Source: Deinococcus roseus (GTDB lineage: Bacteria; Deinococcota; Deinococci; Deinococcales; Deinococcaceae). From it: a stretch of 64,000 nucleotides of DNA. The stretch is taken from assembly GCF_014646895.1 (NCBI RefSeq), contig NZ_BMOD01000012.1, positions 62,001 through 126,000 on the forward strand, in the 5' to 3' direction. Shown piece after piece: positions 16,089-24,465 of this stretch; within the stretch, counting starts at the first letter, position 1, and each line of letters starts with the position of its first letter. The translations under genes and the position numbers were made by a program. The notes beneath the pieces were generated by a model that did not search any database, was not told the DNA's origin, and saw nothing but the letters and a program-made list of their open reading frames with translations.

Positions 16089-16664
16089 ATGACCGAGAAA
16101 GCCGACACCCAGCAACGCATCCTGGACATTGCCCAGCATCTGGTGCAGGAGCGTGGCTTCAACGCTTTCAGCTATGCTGACATCGGTCAGGCCCTTGGCA
16201 TCAAAAACGCCAGCATCCATTACCATTTTCCCAGCAAGACCGACCTTGGGGTCGCCATGGTGCGCCGGTATCGGGAGCGTCTGGAAGGACATCTTTCCCA
16301 GTTCCAGACGGGTGAGTTTCCTGCAGCCAGTGCCCTGGAAAACTACCTGGTAGGGTACCGCACGGTGGTGCATGCAGATGGGCGCATCTGCCTGTGTGCA
16401 GCGCTGGCAGCAGATTACATCACGCTGCCAGAAGCCATCCAGCAGGAGGTGCGGGCTTTTTTCCAGCTCAATGAAGACTGGCTTTCCCATGTGTTCACAA
16501 AGGGTCTGGAGAAACAGGAACTCCGGCTGACCTCCACCCCCCAGGAAGCTGCGGCAGTGTTTCTGGCCACCCTGGAAGGGGGAATGTTGCTGGCCCGTTC
16601 GTATGGGGACATGTCCCGTTTTGAGACCATTGGCCGCCAGGCCATTCAGGCGGTGTTGCCTTGA
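16089..16664 (+). CDS. TetR/AcrR-family transcriptional repressor
   Basis: 191 residues. The N-terminal HTH (QRILDIAQHLVQERGFNAFSYADIGQALGIKNASIHYHF) is typical; residues ~70-190 are the ligand-binding helical domain with a single Cys-rich stretch RICLCAALAAD. It is flanked by two copies of one 16-bp operator, one in its own promoter and one before the alpha/beta hydrolase gene, so it almost certainly represses itself and that gene. The inducer is unknown; a reactive aromatic or electrophile would be typical, and the ICLC cysteines could be sensors (inference). Confidence 0.92.
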   Translation: MTEKADTQQRILDIAQHLVQERGFNAFSYADIGQALGIKNASIHYHFPSKTDLGVAMVRRYRERLEGHLSQFQTGEFPAASALENYLVGYRTVVHADGRICLCAALAADYITLPEAIQQEVRAFFQLNEDWLSHVFTKGLEKQELRLTSTPQEAAAVFLATLEGGMLLARSYGDMSRFETIGRQAIQAVLP

Positions 16665-16692
16665 AGGAATCCCATTTTTTTGCCCCCTCATC

Positions 16693-16708
16693 TACCTACT
16701 GATAGGTA
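16693..16708. promoter_or_regulatory. TetR operator copy 2, upstream of the hydrolase gene
   Basis: TACCTACTGATAGGTA, the exact reverse complement of the operator at 16061-16076, located 20 nt before the hydrolase ATG. Confidence 0.8.
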
Positions 16709-16728
16709 AGAATAAAAGGAGAAACCCC

Positions 16729-17511
16729 ATGAAAAAAACCCTGCAAACCCTCAGCCTGATGCTCCTCGGTTCCTTTGCCCTGGCCCAGACCCCTGTTCCC
16801 ACCACTGTGGTGCTGGTGCACGGTGCTTTTGCAGACGGTTCCAGCTGGAATGAAGTCAGCAAAGTGCTGCAAAAGCAAGGCGTTCCTGTGAAAGTGGTGG
16901 CCAACCCCCTGCGTGGCCTCACCAATGATGGAGAATATGTCGCCAATGTGGTGCGCCAGATCCCCGGTCCAGTGTTGCTGGTGGGTCACTCTTATGGTGG
17001 TCCGGTGATCACCTACGCAGGCACCCAGGCACCCAATGCAAAGGGACTGGTTTTTGTGGCCTCTTTCGGGCTGGATCAGGGACAGAACATTCTGGAAAGC
17101 ATTCAGGCCTTTAAACCTGCTCCCCTCAATGCTGCCTTGCAAGAAGCCACTTTCCCCAATGGTGCCGGGACCGCTGGAGAATTCTACGTCCAGCAGGATA
17201 AATTTCACGAGGTGTTCGCTGCAGATGTTCCCCAGGACATCAGCGATGCCATGGGGGCCAGCCAGCGTCCGGTGGCAGGTCTGGCGTTCGGAGAGAAACT
17301 GTCCATTGAGCCTGCCTGGAAGAAACTGCCTTCCTGGTTTTTGATCACCACCCAGGACAACGCCATCAACCCGGATGCCCAGCGGGACGCTGCAAAGCGC
17401 ATTCATGCCCAGACGGTGGAAATTGCTGCTTCACACGCGGTGGCGGTCAGCCATCCCACAGAGGTGGCCCAGCTGATTCTGAACGCCCTGCACAGCGTGA
17501 ACAAAGAGTAA
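16729..17511 (+). CDS. Secreted alpha/beta hydrolase
   Basis: 260 residues from the ATG at 16729, which has AAGGAG 9 nt upstream; the longer upstream frame overlaps tetR and is not credible. Signal peptide MKKTLQTLSLMLLGSFALA. The fold is clear: VLVHGAFADGSSW (oxyanion loop), nucleophile elbow GHSYGG (Ser near residue 88) and a late His in ASHAVAVSHP. It resembles the salicylate-esterase/EstC-like family of alpha/beta hydrolases. A TetR operator sits directly upstream, so it is inducible by the adjacent TetR. Substrate unknown. Confidence 0.88.
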   Translation: MKKTLQTLSLMLLGSFALAQTPVPTTVVLVHGAFADGSSWNEVSKVLQKQGVPVKVVANPLRGLTNDGEYVANVVRQIPGPVLLVGHSYGGPVITYAGTQAPNAKGLVFVASFGLDQGQNILESIQAFKPAPLNAALQEATFPNGAGTAGEFYVQQDKFHEVFAADVPQDISDAMGASQRPVAGLAFGEKLSIEPAWKKLPSWFLITTQDNAINPDAQRDAAKRIHAQTVEIAASHAVAVSHPTEVAQLILNALHSVNKE

Positions 17512-17556
17512 CCCTGGGGAGAGTGAGAACCCAGAACAGACTCACAATACAGACCC

Positions 17557-17590
17557 AACAGTGCTGCGGATTTAGAGCCGCAGCACTGTT
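17557..17590 (+). terminator. Strong hairpin after the hydrolase gene
   Basis: Perfect 13-bp stem AACAGTGCTGCGG / CCGCAGCACTGTT with an 8-nt loop. The following sequence is only mildly T-rich, so it is a terminator or a 3'-end stabiliser. The rest of 17591-17821 shows no feature. Confidence 0.65.
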
Positions 17591-17821
17591 CATTTCAGCA
17601 GAGGTTTCTGAGGGCCACTTTTGTGGTCTGAAACAAACCAACCTGTTTTCAGACTGGAATCTAAACCCCAGGGTTGCACATGTCACACCTTTCAAGGAGA
17701 ATGGGCCTGAAGTTGACAATCCCTCACCATTTGCCCTTTTGTTCGGTCCACAAAAGAGTGAAGTGCCCTGTGGGTGCGCTGTGCAGCCCGCTGACCTTTT
17801 TGAATCCATTTTGGAGGCATC

Positions 17822-18622
17822 ATGTTGAAATTCCTGACCCTTGCCCTGTCGCTGCTGGGTGCTGCTCTGGCCCAGAACACCCCTGCCCAGGAAGAAGCCA
17901 ACAAGGCTGTGGTCCTGCAGCTGTTCAAAGCAGCATTTCAGCAGGACAATCCTGAAACGCTCTCCAGCTTCTATGACGATCAGGTCCAGGAGCACACAGC
18001 AGCAGGCCTTCAGGACAAAACCTCTGCCTTGCAAGGCATCGCACAGCTGAAATCCAGTGCCCCCGGACTGGTGGCCAGCATCAAACACATTGCAGCAGAT
18101 GGGGATCTGGTGGCCGTGCACTGGCAGGCTTCCTCCACCCCGGAAGATGAATTCAGCGGAGAGGCCCGCATGGATCTGTACCGGGTGAGTGCTGGAAAAG
18201 TGATTGAACACTGGAGTGCCCACCAGCGGGTTCCTTTCAGTTCGGCAAGTGGCAATTCGCTGTTCAGTGACCTTTACGTTGCCCCCAAAGACAGTCCAGA
18301 GATCAGCGAGGAACAGGAAGAAGCCAACAAACAGCTGGTCATCGGATCCTACGCGGGTCTGTTCAATGACCTGAAGATGGATTTGTTGGACCAGAACTGG
18401 GACCCCAATTACCTGCAACACAACCCTTATGTGGGCAATGGCCTTTTGCCCCTGAAACGGCTTGTGGGTTCCCTGGGACCTTCCGGGGCGGGTCTGAAAT
18501 TTGTGGGTGTGGTGGCAGATGGAGACCTGGTGTTCGTGTTTTCTGGGGGAAACAGTGTTCAGGGAGATCTTTTTCGGGTGTCAGACAATAAACTGTCTGA
18601 GCACTGGGATGTGCTGCGTTGA
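17822..18622 (+). CDS. Secreted protein with two SnoaL/NTF2-like domains
   Basis: 266 residues. Signal peptide MLKFLTLALSLLGAALA. Two homologous halves both begin EEANK: residues ~22-135 (EEANKAVVLQLFKAAFQQDN ... VIEHWSAHQRVP) and ~160-266 (EEANKQLVIGSYAGLFND ... LSEHWDVLR), each ending in the EHW motif of SnoaL-like cyclase/isomerase folds. This is therefore an internal duplication. Such periplasmic SnoaL proteins usually lack a known reaction. A 14-bp tandem repeat follows the stop. Confidence 0.82.
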   Translation: MLKFLTLALSLLGAALAQNTPAQEEANKAVVLQLFKAAFQQDNPETLSSFYDDQVQEHTAAGLQDKTSALQGIAQLKSSAPGLVASIKHIAADGDLVAVHWQASSTPEDEFSGEARMDLYRVSAGKVIEHWSAHQRVPFSSASGNSLFSDLYVAPKDSPEISEEQEEANKQLVIGSYAGLFNDLKMDLLDQNWDPNYLQHNPYVGNGLLPLKRLVGSLGPSGAGLKFVGVVADGDLVFVFSGGNSVQGDLFRVSDNKLSEHWDVLR

Positions 18623-18643
18623 TTGGGGAAGGTTTGCTAGAGA

Positions 18644-18710
18644 GGGTTTGGCTGGAAGGGTTTGGCTGGAAGGGTTTGGCTGGAAGGGTTTGGCTGGAAG
18701 GGTTTGGCTG
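18644..18710. repeat. 14-bp tandem repeat, about 4.8 copies
   Basis: GGGTTTGGCTGGAA repeated perfectly at 18644, 18658, 18672 and 18686, with an 11-nt partial copy at 18700. It is intergenic, just after the SnoaL-like gene. Confidence 0.97.
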
Positions 18711-18818
18711 CCAGAACCAGACAGAACACCATGCAAAGGATGGTTTGCGATGGGCATCCTCAGCAGAGAGGGTGCTTTTCTGTTTGCATGTTTGACTGAA
18801 AGGGGTATCATTCTGTTC

Positions 18819-18846
18819 TTGATATATTCCGATATAGGTATATAAT
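18819..18846 (+). promoter_or_regulatory. arsR promoter, leaderless, with AT-rich inverted repeat
   Basis: TTGATA (18819-18824), 16-nt spacer, TATAAT (18841-18846), ATG 6 nt later. The spacer holds TATA-TTCCGA-TATA, a plausible ArsR-family autoregulatory site. Confidence 0.7.
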
Positions 18847-18852
18847 AAACAC

Positions 18853-19191
18853 ATGGCCCGAGCAGCAACCACCACCGACGCTTTCAATGCCGTGGCTGAG
18901 CCCATTCGCAGGCAAATTCTGGACATGCTGGCCACCGGAGAGCACACCGTCAGCGATCTGGTGGCCCAGTTGCAGCTGGCCCAGCCCCAGGTTTCCAAGC
19001 ATCTGAAGGTGCTGAGAGAAGTGGGACTGGTGGAGGCCAGAGACGACGGACGGCAGCGGATCTACCGGCTCAACAGCCATGCTTTGCGCAGCATTTACGA
19101 ATGGGTGAAACCCTATGAGCAACTGTGGTCCCGGCGTTTTGACCACATGGACCGGTTGCTTGCAGAACTCAAAACGGAGGAACAACCATGA
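18853..19191 (+). CDS. ArsR-family transcriptional regulator
   Basis: 112 residues, a single winged HTH: AVAEPIRRQILDMLATGEHTV ... LAQPQVSKHLKVLREVGLVEARDDGR. It lacks the CXC metal-binding motif of ArsR/SmtB, as is usual for the subgroup paired with AHSA1 proteins. It overlaps the AHSA1 gene by ATGA, a very common ArsR-SRPBCC pair. Confidence 0.93.
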   Translation: MARAATTTDAFNAVAEPIRRQILDMLATGEHTVSDLVAQLQLAQPQVSKHLKVLREVGLVEARDDGRQRIYRLNSHALRSIYEWVKPYEQLWSRRFDHMDRLLAELKTEEQP

Positions 19192-19709
19192 GCGGAGTCA
19201 ACCCGGAACCCCCAGTCAGCATTGCAGCCACATCGTCCCATACTGCCAGCATCACCCTGCCCACCGACGATCAAATCCTGATCACCCGCCTTTTTGATGC
19301 CCCCCGGCATCTGGTGTACCGGGCCTGGGTCACCCCTGAACTGGTGAAACGCTGGTGGGCTTCGGACCTGGGAAAAGTGACCCTGGCAGAGGTGGATTTG
19401 CAGGTGGGCGGCCGCTGGCGTTATGTGATGGTCACGCACACGGGCCTGGAAGTGGGTTTCCATGGGGTTTTCCAGCAGATTGTGCCCCATGAATTGCTGG
19501 TGTCCACGGAACTCTTTGAAGGCATGCCAGAAGGCACAGGCGCACTCAACACCATCACCTTTGCAGATGCCCCAGGCGGCACCTTGTTGAGTTTGCTGGT
19601 GCAGCACAACAACCGTGAAGAGCGTGATTACCATTTGCATTCAGGCATGGAATGGGGCATGCAAAAGGCCCTGAATTTCCTGGAAGAAGTGGCAAAGCAA
19701 CTGGCATAG
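19188..19709 (+). CDS. SRPBCC / AHSA1-domain protein
   Basis: 173 residues; the AHSA1 fold starts after a ~20-residue Ser/Thr-rich leader: ITRLFDAPRHLVYRAWVTPELVKRWW, VGGRWRYVM, GVFQQIVPHELLV and a C-terminal helix GMEWGMQKALNFLEEVAKQLA. START-like hydrophobic pocket, ligand unknown. Translationally coupled to the ArsR regulator. Confidence 0.9.
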   Translation: MSGVNPEPPVSIAATSSHTASITLPTDDQILITRLFDAPRHLVYRAWVTPELVKRWWASDLGKVTLAEVDLQVGGRWRYVMVTHTGLEVGFHGVFQQIVPHELLVSTELFEGMPEGTGALNTITFADAPGGTLLSLLVQHNNREERDYHLHSGMEWGMQKALNFLEEVAKQLA

Positions 19710-19803
19710 CCTGGAGGGATGCCTGAAACAGCTCAAATTTTGACTTCAGCTTGCAATCCGGGAAAACCCCTAGAGAAATCTGAACACAGTCCAAAATGAC
19801 ACA

Positions 19804-19849
19804 GCCTGCTGAAAACTTTCAGACCCTGAACCGTTTTCAGCAGGCTTTT
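19804..19849 (+). terminator. Intrinsic terminator after the ArsR/AHSA1 pair
   Basis: 13-bp stem GCCTGCTGAAAAC / GTTTTCAGCAGGC (arms 19804-19816 and 19833-19845), then TTTTG. Confidence 0.8.
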
Positions 19850-20250
19850 GCTGGCTTTGAAAGCGCTCAGAACAAACATCCCCGCCATTTACCATTACAC
19901 AAGACAAAAAACGCGTAAACCTTTACGGGGCCTGCTGGCTTCGTTACCAGAATGTAACCTTTCAGCCAAGCTTCAGGTGTGGCACGGGAATGTGGACAAA
20001 AGTCCCGGACTGTGCCACACTATGAGCACGAGATCAAAACGTGTGGGACAGCTTAAAACTTCGGGAAAGAGGGTGGACTCGTGTCCATCAACTGCACCCA
20101 AAGTCCCTGATTTTCCACCTTCTCAGGTGATGGGGTTCATCCTGTTCTTCAGGCTTTCTCCGAAAACCTGCTCACTCCAACCCACAACACCTGCACAGAC
20201 CCTTTCCTCCAGACCTGCCGATCTGGGATTCCTGCTCAGGAGGAGCACCC
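19850..20250. other. Intergenic region with no supported gene
   Basis: Open frames across this stretch have no family resemblance and no start signal. GGAGGAGC at about 20239 is the ribosome-binding site of the next gene; no convincing promoter was found. Confidence 0.5.
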
Positions 20251-20724
20251 ATGCAAATCTGTACTTTTAAGGCCCAAACCACCAACACCGTACAGAACCT
20301 CTGGCAACTCTGGACCAATGTCAAGAACTGGTCCAACTGGGATGGCGAACTGCAGGAGGTGCAACTCACCGGCCCCTTCAAACAGGGCTGCACAGGGACC
20401 CTGGTGTACCGGGACGGCACCCACAAGACCTTCACGGTGATCAAACTGCAGGTGCTGGAAAGCATGGTGATTTCCATTCCCTACGCCAGAGGCACGGAAC
20501 TGCTGATCAAACGGGACATGCGTCAGGAAGGCCCCGAAGTGCATTTTGAACAGGACGTGACCCTCTCCGGGACCTTCATCACCAAGATGATGATGGGCAG
20601 CCACAAAGAACCCCTGCGGCAAGTTGCAGGACAGCAAATGCAGCGCATGCTGGAACTGCTGGAAGGTCGCCGCGCCTTTGCTCCAGATGGGGCCCTGGTG
20701 GGAGCCACCAAGACAGCCCACTGA
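20251..20724 (+). CDS. SRPBCC (START/polyketide-cyclase-like) protein
   Basis: 157 residues with the Bet v1/START pattern: TTNTVQNLWQLWTNVKNWSNWDGEL, GPFKQGCTGTL and a long C-terminal helix carrying RQVAGQQMQRMLELLEG. Strong AGGAGGA site upstream. A hydrophobic-ligand-binding role is typical. It is monocistronic, with its own terminator. Confidence 0.82.
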   Translation: MQICTFKAQTTNTVQNLWQLWTNVKNWSNWDGELQEVQLTGPFKQGCTGTLVYRDGTHKTFTVIKLQVLESMVISIPYARGTELLIKRDMRQEGPEVHFEQDVTLSGTFITKMMMGSHKEPLRQVAGQQMQRMLELLEGRRAFAPDGALVGATKTAH

Positions 20725-20741
20725 CATCCTTCAACACCTGC

Positions 20742-20780
20742 CCCAGATTGGAGTTGTCCAATCTGGGTGTTGTTTTGGGT
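20742..20780 (+). terminator. Intrinsic terminator after the SRPBCC gene
   Basis: 11-bp perfect stem CCCAGATTGGA / TCCAATCTGGG, GTTG loop, then TGTTGTTTTGGGTTTT. Confidence 0.88.
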
Positions 20781-20964
20781 TTTGCTGTCCTGACAGGCTG
20801 GGTTTTTGCAAGGGTCTGGCCTGTACCATGGAACAGGTGCTTTCATTGTTTGGTGAAAAAACATTTACATTCTGCTCCAGAAGGCTGTCAGAAAAGAATG
20901 GATACAGTGGGAAAAAGCCGATTGCACTGCTGTTCTTTCCACGTGTTGCTGGTAGGAGAATTTC

Positions 20965-23900
20965 ATGACTGCCCCACAAACGGTTGCCATTCTGATGGAT
21001 TACCTTGCCGATTACCAGATCCAGCTGCTGAAGGGCTACCACCGGGCACTGGACCAGGCAGGACTGGCCTCCACCACTTTTGTGGGCCGGGAGGTGCACT
21101 CGGTCAGCCCGCATTACCGCAAAGCCAATGATGTGTACACCCTGCTGGACCCCGGGCAGCATCTGGGGGTGATCATCACTGCGGCTTCGATGGGCAATTT
21201 CATTGATGACGCACAGTTTGCGCAGTTCGCACAGCGATTCAGCGGGGTTCCGGTGGTGGCCCTGGGGCGCAAAATTCCAGGGATCCCCAGCATTCTGATC
21301 GACAACAGGACCGGCATGCGGCAGATGATGGAACACCTGATTGTGCAGCAGGGACACCGCTCTTTTGTGTTTGTGCGGGGCACCCGTGGCAACTCCGATT
21401 CCCAACTGCGGGAAGAGGTGGTGCGGGAGTGTTTGCAGCAGCATGGCCTGGAATTGCCAGACCACCATGTGTTGCAGGGAGATTTCTTCGGTCCGCGTGC
21501 AGCCAGTGAAATCAAACACCTGCTGCAGCAGGGCCAGCATTTTGATGTGGTGGTCTGTGCCAACGATGACATGGCCCTGGGGGTGATTCATGCACTGGAG
21601 CAGATGGGCCTGAGGGTGCCGCTGGATGTGGCAGTGGTGGGCTTCGATGACATTGAGGATGCCCGTTACTGCACCCCACCCCTCACCACGGTCCGGCAAC
21701 CCATTGAGCAGCAGGCCGAACGGGCCGTGCAACTGCTGCTGGACATCCGGGCAGGTCAGATCCCGCCAGAGGTGACACACCTGGACACGGAACTGGTGGT
21801 GCGGCAGTCCTGCGGAGGGATGCAGGAAGCAGTCCTGGAGGGTTCCAGCTCTCCTGGAGGTTCTTTTGTGCTGCCTGCAGAGGTGTTTCAGCCACTGCTG
21901 CACCAATTGGTGAACGCTGGACAGAATTCAGGGGCAGCCCTGCAGTTCCTGAAACAGTGGCAACAGGTGGCGGAGCGTTTGCTGGATGAAGGCAAAGATG
22001 CCCACATCGAGGCATTGCTTTACCAGCTGGAAACGGCAGCCCAGACCCACATCGAACAGGACCCGCTGGCTTTGCGGCGGGTGGCCTACCAGGCGGCCAG
22101 TTTGCTGCAACGGGTGCGGGATGTTCGCAACCACCGCCGCCACCAGCAGATCACCCAGAGCAACCATTTCATCAGCCAGATGGAACTGTCCCTCACCACC
22201 CATCCCGATCTGGATTCCATGTACCAGGACCTCACCGAGTACGCGCGGATGGTGCAGGTGCAGCGGTACGCCCTGGTGCTTTACGACACTTTTGGCTCTG
22301 AAGTGACCCCTCAGGCCAGGGTGGGTCTCTCTGCCCAGTTTGTGACCCCTGAAGAAGCCACTTTTCCCACCCGGCAACTTTTGCCCACCTGCATGCATCC
22401 TCAATTGCAGCGCACCCATTTGCTGGTGGTGCCCCTGTTTGTCAGCGAGGTGAATTTTGGTTATCTGGTCTACCAGAAACCCGAACAGGAGCCTTTCAAC
22501 GGAGACCACTTTCGCTACACCATCAGCACGGGCATGTACCATGTGCACCAGACCCAGATGCAGCAGGCTTATGCCCGCACCCTGGAGCGCCGGGTGAATG
22601 AACGCACCACGGAACTGGACCGCCTGTACCGGCATTTGCAGCACGCTGCCATCCATGATGAATTGACCGGGCTGTTCAACAGGACCCTCTTGCAGGCCCG
22701 CCTGACCCAGTTGCTGAACCAGCCCCAGGTGCAGGGGCATGAGGGGCATGAGGGGCATGGTGTGGTGTTTCTGGATGTGGACCGATTCAAGAGCATCAAT
22801 GATGCCCACGGTCACTCCCTGGGAGATCTGTTTTTGCAGCTGGTGGCAAACCGTCTGAAAACCACCTTGCAGGAACTGCACCCGCTGCACACCCTGGCCC
22901 GCTTTGGTGGAGATGAATTTGCGGTCCTGCTGGAAAATGTGGATGCCAGTGGGATTTTGCAGGTGGCCCAGCGGTTGCAAGAGGTGCTCAGGGAGCCGCA
23001 TTCCCTGGGCAAGCACCTGCTGCACACCAGTGCCAGCATCGGGATGGTGCACATACATGGTCCCCAGCAGGCCGAGGCGGTTTTGCGGGATGCCGACATC
23101 GCCATGTATCAGGCCAAAAAGCAGGGTCCAGGACAGCTGGTGTTCTTTGAAGGTCACATGCACGACCACCAGTTGAAACGCAGCCAGATGGAAAGCGATC
23201 TGCGCCAGACCCTGCAACAGCACCAGCTGGAGGTGCATTACCAGCCGCTCATCAACCTCTCCAGTGGGCGCATCATGGGTTTTGAAGCGCTGGCCCGCTG
23301 GTACCATCCCCACAAAGGCTGGATTCATCCCGTGCAATTCATTCCCATTGCCGAAGAAAGCGGTCTGGTGTTGCAACTGGACCGCCTGGTGCTGCAGCAG
23401 GCCTGCCAGCAGGTGCAGCAGTGGAGCCAGCACCGCAGGGACCTGCTGCACCTGAGCGTCAACATGAGCACCCTGCAGTTTGCCCAGCCCGATTTTTACG
23501 CGGTGGTCTCGGAGATCTTGCAGGCCACCCAGTTTCCCGCCTGGCAACTCCGGCTGGAGATCACCGAGAGTTTGCTGCTGGAACGGGGTGACGTGGTGCG
23601 CCAGAACCTCCAGCAACTGCAGGACCTGGGGGTGAAGCTGCACATCGATGACTTTGGAACGGGATACTCCTCACTGGGGTATTTGCAGCAGTTTGCGGCC
23701 TCTGCACTGAAGATCGACCGCTCGTTCATTCAGAAATTGCAGCTGGGCAGGCAGCATCAGGAACTGGTGCGCACCATCATTCAAATGGCCCACAACCTGG
23801 GCATGTCGGTGGTGGCAGAAGGTGTGGAAACCTTAGAGCAGCAGGACTGGCTCAGGCAATCCCGCTGTGATGTGGTGCAGGGTTTCATGTATTCCCATCC

Positions 23901-23970
23901 GGTGGAGGCCCGTGCTGCCATGCATTTGCTGGATCAGGAAGAGGCAGGCAAGCTGCTGGTGCAGTTTTAA
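20965..23970 (+). CDS. LacI-type ligand-binding domain fused to GGDEF-EAL (c-di-GMP turnover)
   Basis: 1001 residues, no signal peptide, membrane segment or HTH. Residues ~5-285 match the periplasmic-binding-like sensor of LacI/GalR repressors: VAILMDYLADYQIQLLKGYHRAL, VVALGRKIPGIPSILIDNRTG, CANDDMALGVIHALEQMGLRVP, VAVVGFDDIEDARYCTPPLTTV. Helical/GAF-like linker ~290-560. GGDEF domain ~570-730 with intact GGDEF at 648-652. EAL domain ~745-1000 with E774-A-L, NMS, LEITES, HIDDFGTG, LKIDRSF and VVAEGVE all intact, so both cyclase and phosphodiesterase look active. It probably senses a cytoplasmic sugar-like ligand and sets c-di-GMP. A 9-bp tandem repeat lies inside the GGDEF domain. Confidence 0.92.
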   Translation: MTAPQTVAILMDYLADYQIQLLKGYHRALDQAGLASTTFVGREVHSVSPHYRKANDVYTLLDPGQHLGVIITAASMGNFIDDAQFAQFAQRFSGVPVVALGRKIPGIPSILIDNRTGMRQMMEHLIVQQGHRSFVFVRGTRGNSDSQLREEVVRECLQQHGLELPDHHVLQGDFFGPRAASEIKHLLQQGQHFDVVVCANDDMALGVIHALEQMGLRVPLDVAVVGFDDIEDARYCTPPLTTVRQPIEQQAERAVQLLLDIRAGQIPPEVTHLDTELVVRQSCGGMQEAVLEGSSSPGGSFVLPAEVFQPLLHQLVNAGQNSGAALQFLKQWQQVAERLLDEGKDAHIEALLYQLETAAQTHIEQDPLALRRVAYQAASLLQRVRDVRNHRRHQQITQSNHFISQMELSLTTHPDLDSMYQDLTEYARMVQVQRYALVLYDTFGSEVTPQARVGLSAQFVTPEEATFPTRQLLPTCMHPQLQRTHLLVVPLFVSEVNFGYLVYQKPEQEPFNGDHFRYTISTGMYHVHQTQMQQAYARTLERRVNERTTELDRLYRHLQHAAIHDELTGLFNRTLLQARLTQLLNQPQVQGHEGHEGHGVVFLDVDRFKSINDAHGHSLGDLFLQLVANRLKTTLQELHPLHTLARFGGDEFAVLLENVDASGILQVAQRLQEVLREPHSLGKHLLHTSASIGMVHIHGPQQAEAVLRDADIAMYQAKKQGPGQLVFFEGHMHDHQLKRSQMESDLRQTLQQHQLEVHYQPLINLSSGRIMGFEALARWYHPHKGWIHPVQFIPIAEESGLVLQLDRLVLQQACQQVQQWSQHRRDLLHLSVNMSTLQFAQPDFYAVVSEILQATQFPAWQLRLEITESLLLERGDVVRQNLQQLQDLGVKLHIDDFGTGYSSLGYLQQFAASALKIDRSFIQKLQLGRQHQELVRTIIQMAHNLGMSVVAEGVETLEQQDWLRQSRCDVVQGFMYSHPVEARAAMHLLDQEEAGKLLVQF
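22734..22759 (+). repeat. 9-bp in-frame tandem repeat inside the GGDEF domain
   Basis: GGGGCATGA x2 plus GGGGCATG, encoding GHE-GHE-GHG just before the GVVFLDVDRFK strand. It keeps the frame and lies in a loop position. Confidence 0.9.
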
Positions 23971-24104
23971 AGCAGTTGACAGAACAGGGGGTTGTCTGCT
24001 GGGTTGTAATCCTTTTTCAGGATGAGCGTCTGGAACTGGGCAGCTGATTTTCAGCTGTTGAATCCCTAAAAGATTGCTGCATGCGCAAAAAGCGTCCGCA
24101 GATC

Positions 24105-24110
24105 TACCAT
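24105..24110 (+). promoter_or_regulatory. Possible leaderless -10 (TACCAT)
   Basis: TACCAT ends 5 nt before the ATG at 24116. No obvious -35. Confidence 0.35.
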
Positions 24111-24115
24111 GAGAC

Positions 24116-24454
24116 ATGAACCTTTACCCCACCTTTGAACAGGGGCTGAAGGCAGAATTGCCCCTGCTGAGACTGTTGACCGTGTTGTCCATCGAAGTGA
24201 ACCCCCACCGTTTTGGCCAGATGATCGTGGTGCATTACCTGGCCCCCACCGGACACGTTTTGAAACCCCAGTATCAGGAAAGCCAGGCCTCTTTCTGGAT
24301 TGCCGGGGTGCAACTCACCCCCCGCAGTGTGGAGCGGGTGCGCCGCCTGACCGGACTGCACAAAGTCACGGTCAGTGGTTTGCTGCCCAGAAGCCATGGA
24401 CCCGAGAAAACCAAACACCAGGACACAGGTTTTTCTTTTCAGGTGGCCACCTGA
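24116..24454 (+). CDS. Hypothetical protein, 112 residues
   Basis: Starts MNLYPTFEQGLKAELPLLRLLTVL. Contains VEVNPHRFGQ-like and SVERVRRLTGLHKVTVSGLLP segments, with no recognised domain. The frame is supported by G+C-biased third positions and a leaderless-type -10. It converges on the GH16 gene with an 11-nt gap between stops. Confidence 0.55.
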   Translation: MNLYPTFEQGLKAELPLLRLLTVLSIEVNPHRFGQMIVVHYLAPTGHVLKPQYQESQASFWIAGVQLTPRSVERVRRLTGLHKVTVSGLLPRSHGPEKTKHQDTGFSFQVAT

Positions 24455-24465
24455 AAGTTATGGCT

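Noticed and set aside
18644..18710. Possible CRISPR array
   Set aside because: Units are directly adjacent 14-mers with no spacers and no cas genes nearby; a simple tandem repeat.
19848..20270. 140-codon plus-strand ORF
   Set aside because: Low-complexity translation, no start signal, and it overlaps the ribosome-binding site of the real SRPBCC gene.
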